NCBI GenBank assembly: GCA_021298085.1
Contig: JAJTDE010000050.1
Span: 1-32,696 of the forward strand
Source of the DNA: Rubrivivax sp.
Lineage (GTDB): Bacteria > Pseudomonadota > Gammaproteobacteria > Burkholderiales > Burkholderiaceae_C
Direction of reading: 5' to 3'
Length of the DNA stretch: 32,696 nucleotides
Part shown: one piece after another, positions 26,546-32,696 of the stretch
Layout: each line of letters opens with the position of its first letter
How positions within the stretch are numbered: position 1 is the first letter of the stretch
Made by a program: the position numbers and the translations under genes
The notes under the pieces: generated by a model
What the model was told of the DNA's origin: nothing
What the model saw: only the letters and a program-made list of their open reading frames with translations
The model's database searches: none

Positions 26546-26935
26546 ATGGACACACTCAAGCCGTTCTTCGTTTTCCTCACCTTGCTGGTGCTGCTGTGCG
26601 CGGGTGTTGGGGTCTACGCCTACCACATCGACTCGTGCGTACAGACCCGAGACTACCTGCCGGTGGTGGAGTGCTACAAGCTCTACATGGCCTTCGGCGT
26701 GTTGTTTGCGGTTGCCGTGATACTGGCCCTGGGCGCCGGGATCTATGCACTGATTCCGCCCAACGGACAGGGTGACCATCCTGGCAAGAACATTTTCGAC
26801 ACGCTGTCAAAGACGCTCTTGCCCGTGGTCACCTTGGTACTGGGCTACTACTTTGGCAGTTCGCAAGTGGCATCCAGCGCGCGCGCTCCAGACGTCCAAC
26901 CGTCAAGCCCCGCGGCCAGTTCCGTTCAGCGCTGA
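26546..26935 (+). CDS. Small membrane protein with three predicted helices
   Basis: 129 aa from the ATG at 26546 (MDTLKPFFVF); a GTG at 26519 would add nine residues. Hydrophobic segments lie at about 6-25 (FFVFLTLLVLLCAGVGVYAY), 44-66 (AFGVLFAVAVILALGAGIYA) and 90-105 (LLPVVTLVLGYYFGSS). Two cysteines (in DSCVQ and VECYK) sit in the loop after the first helix and could form a disulfide. The final 20 residues are Ser/Pro-rich. I do not recognise the family. The last helix resembles the C-terminal anchor found in many unnamed small bacterial membrane proteins. It follows the PAKK-repeat gene by 80 bp and may belong to the same unit. Confidence 0.7.
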   Translation: MDTLKPFFVFLTLLVLLCAGVGVYAYHIDSCVQTRDYLPVVECYKLYMAFGVLFAVAVILALGAGIYALIPPNGQGDHPGKNIFDTLSKTLLPVVTLVLGYYFGSSQVASSARAPDVQPSSPAASSVQR

Positions 26936-26974
26936 CGCATGTCGCGCCCGCATGGAGGCCACATGTTGGCCTGT

Positions 26975-27000
26975 GTCCGGAATTGTCCGCAAAGGGTCCG
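26975..27000 (+). promoter_or_regulatory. Three phased GTCCG direct repeats, candidate operator
   Basis: GTCCG occurs at 26975, 26985 and 26996, that is 10 and 11 bp apart, or one helical turn each. The cluster lies 67 bp before the isochorismatase-fold gene, which is co-transcribed with an AraC-type regulator. AraC proteins bind direct repeats spaced by helical turns, so this could be its own operator. Confidence 0.4.
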
Positions 27001-27066
27001 GCAGTGGCGCTGCGCGGGCCGGCCAGCCCGGCGAGCATGGCGGCTTCCATCACCCGGAGGCCTGCC

Positions 27067-27621
27067 ATGCAGACTGCCTTGCTGCTCATCGACGTCCAGC
27101 AATCCTTCACCCAACGTCCTTACTGGAACGACACTGAGGTGCCGGCCTTCCTGGCGCGCAGCAATGCACTCATCGCGGGCTGCAGCGCACGTGCCATTCC
27201 GGTGGTTCGAGTCTTCCATGTCGATGAGGAACCGGTGGGCGGGCCGTTCAGCCTGTCCAGTGGCCTGATTCGTCCGCTGGATGGCCTGGCGCCGTACGAT
27301 GCGGCTTTCACGATCCAGAAGCATCGCCACAGCGCGCTGGCGGGCACGGACCTCTCGATACGCCTGCGCGAGCGCGGCATCCGGCGCCTGATCGTTGCCG
27401 GTATCCGCACCGAACAGTGCTGCGAGACGACCACCCGCCATGCCAGCGACGAGGGCTTCGAGGTCGACTACGTGACCGAGGCCACCCTCACCTGGGACAT
27501 GACCACACCCTCCGGCAACACCTTGACTGCCGCGGCCATCCGCGAGCGTACCGCCACAGTGCTGGCCGGGCGCTTTGCGACCCTGTGCACCGTGGACGAG
27601 GCACTCCAGCGCGCGACATGA
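27067..27621 (+). CDS. Isochorismatase-family cysteine hydrolase
   Basis: 184 aa. The ATG at 27067 is fixed by CGGAGG six bases upstream. The catalytic triad of the family is present: D9 (LLIDVQQSF), K85 (TIQKHRHSA) and C118 (GIRTEQCCETTTR). Such enzymes hydrolyse amide, ester or vinyl-ether bonds in small molecules (nicotinamide, N-carbamoyl compounds, isochorismate). The substrate cannot be read from the sequence. Its stop overlaps the start of the GlxA-type regulator (ATGA), a common pairing in which the regulator controls the hydrolase. Confidence 0.92.
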   Translation: MQTALLLIDVQQSFTQRPYWNDTEVPAFLARSNALIAGCSARAIPVVRVFHVDEEPVGGPFSLSSGLIRPLDGLAPYDAAFTIQKHRHSALAGTDLSIRLRERGIRRLIVAGIRTEQCCETTTRHASDEGFEVDYVTEATLTWDMTTPSGNTLTAAAIRERTATVLAGRFATLCTVDEALQRAT

Positions 27622-28595
27622 CCGACATCGTCTTTGTGCTGTTGCCGCAGACACTGCTGCTGGACCTGGCCGGGCCGGCCGAGGCCTTCCGGCTGGCCAA
27701 CCAGCGGCTGTCGAACCGTGGGCTGCCAGCAGGCTACCGGCTGCGCTACGTGGCCGCCCAGCCTGAGATGACCACCTCGGTCGGCGCGACCCTGGCCGCA
27801 CTGGAGCCGCTGCCCGACAGCCTGCCGGACGGCGCCAGGGTCGTGCTGCTGGGGCAGCCCAGCGGCGCCGAGTGCGCGCTGCAGGCCCGCGTGCCGCGCG
27901 CGTGGGCCGACACGCGGCGCTGGCTGGCCCGCGTGGTCGCGCCGCGGCTGGGTGCGGTGGAACTGGTGACCGTCTGCGCGGGCACGCTGCTGGCGGCAGA
28001 CGCCGGCCTGCTGGCCGGCCGCCGCTGCACGACACACCATGAGTCGCTGGCCGATCTGGCGCGTCTTGCGCCGGGTGCCACGGTGGTTGGCAACCGGGTC
28101 TTTGTGGTCGACGGCCCGGTGGCCAGCAGTGCCGGCATCACGGCCGGGATCGACCTGGCGCTGCACCTGATTGCACGCGACCACGGTCAGACGCTGGCCG
28201 CTGCCGTGGCCCAGGTGATGGTTGTTTACCTGCGCCGTGGCCCCGACGACCCTGAGCTGAGCCCCCTGCTGGCGCGCCGCAACCACCTGCACCCCGCGGT
28301 GCACCGGGTGCAGGACGCCTTGTGCGCCGACCCGTCGGCCGCCTGGTCACTGGGCCGCATGGCCGAGGTCGCGTGTGTCACGCCGCGCCACCTCGCGCGC
28401 CTGTTCCGCCAGCACGCCGGCGTGACGCCGCACGGCTATCTGCAGGACGTGCGCTTTGCGCTGGCCGAGCGCGCCATCGGCGAAGGCCGCCCGGCCAAGC
28501 AGGCCATCGCGCAGGCAGGCATTGGCGGCGACCGCCAGTGGCGACGCCTGAAGCAACGCCGGCAAGCGGCCGAGTGCCCTGTGGCCAAGACCTGA
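27618..28595 (+). CDS. GlxA-type AraC family regulator with DJ-1/PfpI-like domain
   Basis: 325 aa, starting in the stop codon of the hydrolase gene. Residues 1-190 form a DJ-1/PfpI-like (class I glutamine amidotransferase-like) domain, with the nucleophile-elbow cysteine kept in VTVCAGTLLAADAGLLAGR. Residues about 225-320 form the AraC double helix-turn-helix (RMAEVACVTPRHLARLFRQH; GVTPHGYLQDVRFALAERA). The second helix-turn-helix reads IAQAGIGGDRQWRRLKQ, departing from the usual GF.S...F.R pattern. It probably senses a small nitrogenous metabolite and controls the upstream hydrolase. No gene follows until the mobile elements. Confidence 0.92.
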   Translation: MTDIVFVLLPQTLLLDLAGPAEAFRLANQRLSNRGLPAGYRLRYVAAQPEMTTSVGATLAALEPLPDSLPDGARVVLLGQPSGAECALQARVPRAWADTRRWLARVVAPRLGAVELVTVCAGTLLAADAGLLAGRRCTTHHESLADLARLAPGATVVGNRVFVVDGPVASSAGITAGIDLALHLIARDHGQTLAAAVAQVMVVYLRRGPDDPELSPLLARRNHLHPAVHRVQDALCADPSAAWSLGRMAEVACVTPRHLARLFRQHAGVTPHGYLQDVRFALAERAIGEGRPAKQAIAQAGIGGDRQWRRLKQRRQAAECPVAKT

Positions 28596-28653
28596 GACCC
28601 CGGGACGTGTCCGCCCGTCGGTGGAAGACGCTCCAGTGACGCAGCACAGCCTG

Positions 28654-28832
28654 ATAGGAGTCTGCACGGCAGAACCGGGTCGTTCCTGATGTCGCATGGC
28701 ATGGCGCATACGTTGATAGGGCATGACTGGAAGCTATCGCCCCTACGAACCTGACCAAGTGATGCTGCTGCCGGCGGCCCCGCAGGACTGGCTGCCGGCA
28801 GGTCACCGAATCTCTGCCGCGCAGACTCCTAG
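28654..28832 (+). mobile_element. 179-bp mini-element derived from an IS1182-like sequence (copy 1)
   Basis: Terminal inverted repeats GGAGTCTGCACGGCAGAA and CTGCCGCGCAGACTCC bound a short core. The core holds the IS leader and the first roughly 27 codons of the transposase (MTGSYRPYEPDQVMLLPAAP), then jumps straight to the right inverted repeat. It has no internal gene, so it is a MITE-like non-autonomous element. It differs from copy 2 at about seven positions. The left flank is ATAG where the other ends have CTAG. The right end abuts the broken end of a P-type ATPase gene. Confidence 0.8.
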
Positions 28833-29875
28833 TTACCTTACCCGGCCCCAGTACATGCTCGGGCGCGCCATTGACAGACAGCGTCCAGGTTGCCTCGAAG
28901 CCCCAAAAAATGGCCGACAGCCAGACACTCGGCCGTCAAAAGATAACGCTGCAACAGCGCCGCGCAATGCGGATGCGGTTGCAGGTCAGGGTTCCTGTTT
29001 TGTCGACAGCCATCAGACTTGCGCAGCCCCAGGTTTCAATGGCTGCAGCATGCCGTTTCAGCACCTTCAGTCGGGCCAGCCGCCATGCGCCAAGCGCAAG
29101 AAAGACCGTGATGACCAGTGGAAACTCTTCGGGTAGGACGGCCATGGCCAGTGTCAGGCCGCGCAGCGTGCCTTCGCTCCACTGCCCTGCGAGCAGCCCA
29201 TAGCCCAGGTCAAGCAACACCGAAAGGCCAATGCCCAGCGCGCCGAACACCCGTTCGAGCTGCGCGGTGTCTCGCTGCAGGGGGCTGGGCATCTCATCCA
29301 TTCCGCGCAGCGCAGATGCGCCCTACTTCGGTATTGCCTGAAACGGCAGTGATCACGGCCCGCGCCTGGCCTGCGACCACGAGCGTCTGCGCAAGCACCG
29401 AAGACCCGCCTGTCAGCAGCGATTCGTCAACGGTCAGGTTGTGCGCCTCGGCAAGCTGTGCATTGGCGGGAACCCGGTCCCCTTCGCTCAGCAAGACGCA
29501 ATCGCCCAACACCAGTTCCAGTTCGCGCGAGGGAATCCGCTGCGGCCGGCCATCGCGCAGCACCAGCGTTCGAGTGCTGGCCAGTGGGCGCAGCGCAATC
29601 AGGGCTCGCTCCGTGCGGTACCTCTGTACCACATGGATGGCGGCCGATACAGCCGCTGGGGCCATCAATGCCAGTGCGTCGGCGCGCTCGCCCAGCCAAG
29701 CATAGAGGCCAGCTGCCGCGAACAACAGTATGAACAGCGGCTCGCGCACAAACGAGGCCAGCGCTGTCAGGACACTGCTTGGCGATGACGCAATCAGTTC
29801 GTTAGACCCATTACGCCGAAGACGCGACGAGGCTTCGGCTGCGCTGAGACCTTCGGGGCCGCTGGCCTGTGTCAT
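28833..29875 (-). pseudogene. P-type cation-transporting ATPase, wrecked
   Basis: The N-terminus reads well from 29875 (SAAEASSRLRRNGSNELI; membrane helices; VDESLLTGGSSV). In it the actuator loop TGES has become TGGS. At 29294-29301 the frame ends in NG-stop and continues in another frame (MDEMPSPLQRDTAQLERVFG). That frame shows LPEEFPLVITVFLALGAWR and the intact phosphorylation motif DKTGTLT. It then stops at 28936. Beyond this stop the same frame still reads SVNGAPEHVL, a relic of the KGAPE nucleotide-binding motif, so an internal deletion lies between. Everything further (hinge and last membrane helices) is lost at the mini-element junction. It would have pumped a cation across the inner membrane. 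Confidence 0.85.
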
Positions 29876-29911
29876 GAGCGGACCAGCAGCCCCTTCAAGG
29901 AACCCGGCCGG

Positions 29912-30337
29912 CTATTCGACTGACACTTGCCTGCTGGCTGCGCCCGTAAGCTTGGGCAGTGTCAAGGTCAGCACGCCGTTTTCGAGCTTCGCGGTGGCAG
30001 CCTTTTGGTCGATCTCCACCGGGAGCGAGAAGCCGCGCATGGCCGAGCCGATGCTGGATTCCTTGAGCAGCACATGGCCCTGGGCATCCTTCTTGTCCTG
30101 CTCCTTCTTGACCTCGGTCGAGATCGATACATAGTTGCGGTTGATCTCGACGCGGACGTCTTCCTTTTTGGCGCCCGGCACCTCGGCGCGGACCAGAAAG
30201 TCCGTCTCACGCTCAGAGATATCGAGCCGGATATCGGCGTGCGCCTCCACGTTCGGCAGCGTCATTGGCCGCATGAAACGGCGAAAGACCTCGGGAAACA
30301 GATCGTCCATGCGCTCAAGGCGCGTTACTGCTGTCAT
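29912..30337 (-). CDS. Small heat-shock protein, Hsp20/alpha-crystallin family
   Basis: 141 aa. The ATG at 30337 has AAGGAGAT about seven bases upstream. The alpha-crystallin domain covers about residues 38-135 (ADIRLDISERETDFLVRAEV), with PGAKKEDVRVEINRNYVSIS, and the closing GVLTLTLPKL is kept. The IxI/V-type tail is weak (QVSVE). It holds unfolding proteins in an ATP-independent way during heat or other stress. It is the only intact gene between the two mini-elements. Beside it are a P-type ATPase and an isoprenylcysteine methyltransferase-like gene, a set seen in stress-tolerance clusters, here largely ruined. Confidence 0.95.
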   Translation of the reverse strand: MTAVTRLERMDDLFPEVFRRFMRPMTLPNVEAHADIRLDISERETDFLVRAEVPGAKKEDVRVEINRNYVSISTEVKKEQDKKDAQGHVLLKESSIGSAMRGFSLPVEIDQKAATAKLENGVLTLTLPKLTGAASRQVSVE

Positions 30338-30361
30338 GGCAATCTCCTTCTGTTGCGATGT

Positions 30362-30381
30362 GATGCACGGTCTTGTGCATC
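30362..30381 (-). promoter_or_regulatory. Perfect inverted repeat in the Hsp20 leader
   Basis: GATGCAC and GTGCATC are perfect 7-bp arms around a 6-bp loop, about 25 bp upstream of the Hsp20 start codon. It could form an mRNA hairpin near the ribosome site or be a repressor operator. It does not match CIRCE. Further upstream on the minus strand is TTTGAA-N13-CCTAACGT, a loose fit to a heat-shock promoter. Confidence 0.4.
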
Positions 30382-30478
30382 GTTGTCAACGTTAGGAGCA
30401 GAACGGCCTTTCAAACATGATCTGAATCAAGGTGAATGGAGGCTGCATCTGCGCGTGAGGGGAAACTGGTGCCGATGG

Positions 30479-31051
30479 CTACCGAAGCCGAGGTGCGATG
30501 GCAGGTGTTCGCTGCGCGTACTGCAGCCAACCCAGTCCTTGCGCTTGAGCCAATGTCCGTTCCTCTAGAACCGCCAGCGTGGCGTACGCCGATGCAAACA
30601 CGAAGAACATGACAAGGTTGATCGGCTCTGGCCAAGCGGCATGGGCCACCAGCATGATCAGCGCACACCCGAGATACTGCGGATGCCTCAAGCGGCGATA
30701 GATGTCCGTGGTGACCAGACCATCGCGTCGTCGAGGGCGCTGTTGTGCCGTTAGGCCAGCCACGATGAAGAAGGCGCCCGACCCGGCCTGCACAAGATCA
30801 CAACTCAATACAGCAACGGTTGCTACGGGCGTTTGGTGTTGAACCCATTCGAGATCGAGTCGCCATATTGGCAGCGCCGCTGGATGAAGGAACCCAAGTG
30901 GCGATCCAAACGCAAGGGTACCGCATGGTGTGGGCCAATCAAAGCGACCGGAAATCCCAACGCAACATGAAGCGGCTTCTGCTGCTACTGGCTCGACGAA
31001 GGGAGCAGCAAGACTGGGGAAAAGCGATGAGAACGTGGTGAAAGCCGTACG
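30479..31051 (-). pseudogene. Isoprenylcysteine carboxyl methyltransferase-like protein, 5'-truncated
   Basis: The C-terminal half is clear: LVTTDIYRRLRHPQYLG is the catalytic signature of ICMT/PEMT-type membrane methyltransferases. A helix (INLVMFFVFASAYATLAVLE) and the closing LQYAQRTPAIAPR follow. From a TTG at 30808 only 109 aa remain, but the same frame stays open further upstream to about 31049 (FDWPTPCGTLAFGSPLGFLH; WRLDLEWVQHQTPVATVAVL). It then meets a TAG formed by the end of mini-element copy 2. The 5' end with its start codon was therefore most likely cut off by the element. These enzymes use S-adenosylmethionine to methylate membrane substrates. A short translated product cannot be excluded. 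Confidence 0.6.
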
Positions 31052-31230
31052 CTAGGAGCCTGCGCGGCAGAACCGGGTCGTTCCTGATGTCGCATGGCAT
31101 GGCGCATACGTTGATGGGGCATGAGTGGAAGCTATCGCCCCTACGAACCTGACCAAGTCATGCTGCTGCCGGCGGCCCCGCAGGACTGGCTGCCGGCAGG
31201 TCACCGAATCCCTGCCGCGCAGACTCCTAG
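31052..31230 (+). mobile_element. 179-bp mini-element derived from an IS1182-like sequence (copy 2)
   Basis: Same structure and orientation as the copy at 28654: CTAG, left inverted repeat, IS leader, first codons of the transposase (here the second codon is changed, MSGSYRP), abrupt jump to the right inverted repeat, and CTAG. Length is identical at 179 bp. Its last four bases (CTAG, 31227-31230) are shared with the left end of the full IS. It truncates the methyltransferase-like gene on its left. Confidence 0.8.
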
Positions 31231-32696
31231 GAGTCTGCGCTGCAGAAGTTGGGCGTCAGGCCTTTGCGGTCTGCTGAACGGCGCGGGCTGAGGGCGGCAG
31301 GGCTTGTGGCGGGTTTCGCGTGCTCCGGATGCGCGACTGAACCTGGTTTGATCGCGATGAGGCCTGGTGGGACGTTTGCAACCGCTATGGCGGGCCTCTT
31401 ACCCCGCCATCGCCGCCATTCGCCGCAGATTCAGCGCCATGCACACGAGCTTCCACTCAGCCTGCACCCGGTGCAGCCCGCCTGCCCCTGCTCGGTCTTG
31501 AGCTTTGCGGCCATTGCCGCGGTGTGCGGGTACTGCCGGGCGTCGACCTCGGCGTGCTCCTTGCCTTCGCGCCCGAGTGCAACCACCACCTCGATCGGAG
31601 CGCTCTTGAGGTTGTCTTCGCTGCGGTAGCCGGCGTCAGCCAGACCGAGTTCGGGCAGTTGGCCCAGGTTGTCGCCCACCGCTTGGATCATCGGCAGCAG
31701 CCAGTTCGCATCCGGCGCAACGTTGTTCAGTTCGGCCGCCACAATGATGTGTGCTGACTCGTCCACGGCCGTCTGCCCGTTGTAGCTGGGGTCGAACCCG
31801 CCTCCGGCGCGCTTCATGATGCGGCTGTCCGGGTCGGTGAAGTTCTCCTGTGCCTTGTCCTCGGGAACGCCGAACTCGCGCTTGTAGCGCCCGCCCTTGG
31901 GCTTGCCGTCCGGGCCGCGGGGGCGGCGGTCGTCGTCATCGCTGCGGCCATGTTCGAGGTCTGCCTCGCGCTGGCGTTGCTCCAGGCGTTCGCGGGCCTC
32001 GCGGATGGCTGCAAGCCGCGCCTCGCGCCGCTCGATCTCGGCGGGCAGGTCCAGTTCCGGCTCGTTGACTTCGGCCGCATCGGTGGCCTTGGCGCGCGCC
32101 AGCAGTGAGTCGATCTGCGCCTTGAGTTCGGCCTCAGCCTGCTTCATGCGCTCGTAGCTCATCGCCTTGTGGCGGCTGGCGTTGGCCTTGACCTTGGTGC
32201 CGTCGATGGCCACCGTGCCCAGCTTGACTAGGCCCATCTCGCGGGCGAGCTTGACCACCTGCACGAACAGCTCTGACAGCTCCTTGAGGTGGAACGCCCT
32301 GAAGTCGCAGATCGTGCGGTGGCGCGGGAAATTGCCTGCGGCAAGCATCCGAAACGCAAGGTCCTCGTGCAGCCGGCGCTCGATCTTGCGCGAACTGAAC
32401 ACACCTGAGGCGTAAGCGTAGATCAGCACCTTGACCATCATGGCCGGGTGGAAGGGCTGGTTGCGTGAGCCACCGCCCTCGTAGCGCGCGTAGAACGCCT
32501 TGAGGTCCAAGGCGTCGACGGTGTCGTTGATGAAGTGAGCCAAATGGCCTGCCGGCAGCCAGTCTTGCGGCGCCGCTGGCAGCAGCATCACTTGGTCAGG
32601 TTCGTAGGGGCGATAGCTTCCAGCCATGCCTCATCAACGCACTCGCCCTGCCACGCGACATCAGGAACTACCCGGTTCTGCCGCGCAGACTCCTAG
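31227..32696 (-). mobile_element. IS1182-like insertion sequence, near full length
   Basis: About 1470 bp bounded by inverted repeats CTAGGAGTCTGCGCTGCAGAA (left) and its near-perfect match at 32676-32696 (one mismatch in the first 21 bases). It carries one transposase gene on the minus strand. The right end coincides with the last base of the window. It shares its CTAG boundary with the mini-element to its left. About 170 bp between the transposase end and the left repeat hold no gene. The mini-elements resemble this IS at their transposase-start end but differ at many positions, so they derive from a related copy, not from this one. Confidence 0.85.
31399..32627 (-). pseudogene. IS1182-like family transposase with 3' internal deletion
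   Basis: The N-terminus (MAGSYRPYEPDQVMLLPAAP) and central region are intact, including VAIDGTKVKANASRHK with the first catalytic Asp and LADAGYRSEDN with the second. After KLKTEQGQA the frame turns into CTGCRLSGSS and stops at 31431 (398 aa). The neighbouring frame holds the proper end GLHRVQAEWKLVCMALNLRR, with a stop at 31399. The stretch that should join them, roughly 25-30 residues, has been deleted near 31478-31486, with loss of frame. The C-terminal Glu of the DDE triad is therefore absent from the product, and the element is probably unable to move by itself. Confidence 0.85.

Noticed and set aside
28723..29136. Plus-strand open frame starting MTGSYRPYEP, 137 aa
   Set aside because: It is the transposase start of the mini-element running by chance into antisense of the ATPase relic.
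30820..31041. Plus-strand 73-aa open frame
   Set aside because: It is antisense to the upstream part of the methyltransferase-like frame and has no recognisable motif.

Overview
The window is high-GC bacterial DNA that looks like a Burkholderiales-type betaproteobacterium. The basis is the gene families present: a Bug/TctC solute-binding protein, a type 2 ArgC, a YjgN-like protein paired with an M48 peptidase, a LytTR two-component pair, TrhO and GlxA-type AraC regulators. No rRNA, tRNA or CRISPR array was seen. Assignments are by reading motifs, without database searches.

Region 1 (1-17213) is mostly ordinary chromosome. It holds a SWIM zinc-finger protein, argC divergent from a LysR regulator with a perfect palindrome between them, a YdeI-like gene broken by a small deletion, an M48 peptidase with its DUF898 membrane partner, a LytTR response regulator with its kinase, a periplasmic three-domain rhodanese protein divergent from trhO, a RluA-type pseudouridine synthase, a secreted S9 peptidase, an HDOD protein and a Bug-type binding protein. 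Next (about 17410-18150) is a badly decayed PAS-GGDEF-EAL gene.

Region 2 (18256-26935) is the most interesting part. A 1401-aa protein has the layout of animal soluble adenylyl cyclase (ADCY10): two cyclase domains, a P-loop ATPase and a helical-repeat tail. The two catalytic halves are complementary: metal aspartates in the first, the Asn/Arg pair in the second. It overlaps a gene for a beta-propeller/caspase-like protease with an intact His/Cys dyad. A short PAKK-repeat histone-like protein and a small three-helix membrane protein follow. Divergently transcribed on the other side is a three-helix membrane protein with an apparently competent cyclic-nucleotide-binding domain. My inference is a cAMP maker, a membrane cAMP sensor and a caspase effector acting as one signalling or stress/defence module.

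Region 3 (27067-28595) is an isochorismatase-fold hydrolase overlapping a GlxA-type AraC regulator, preceded by three helically phased GTCCG repeats.

Region 4 (28654-32696) is accessory and decaying. Two nearly identical 179-bp mini-elements, each carrying both ends of an IS1182-like element, bracket in direct orientation a 2.2-kb segment with a wrecked P-type ATPase, an intact small heat-shock protein and a 5'-truncated isoprenylcysteine methyltransferase-like gene. A near full-length IS1182-like element with a deletion in its transposase abuts the second mini-element, shares its CTAG, and ends exactly at the window edge.
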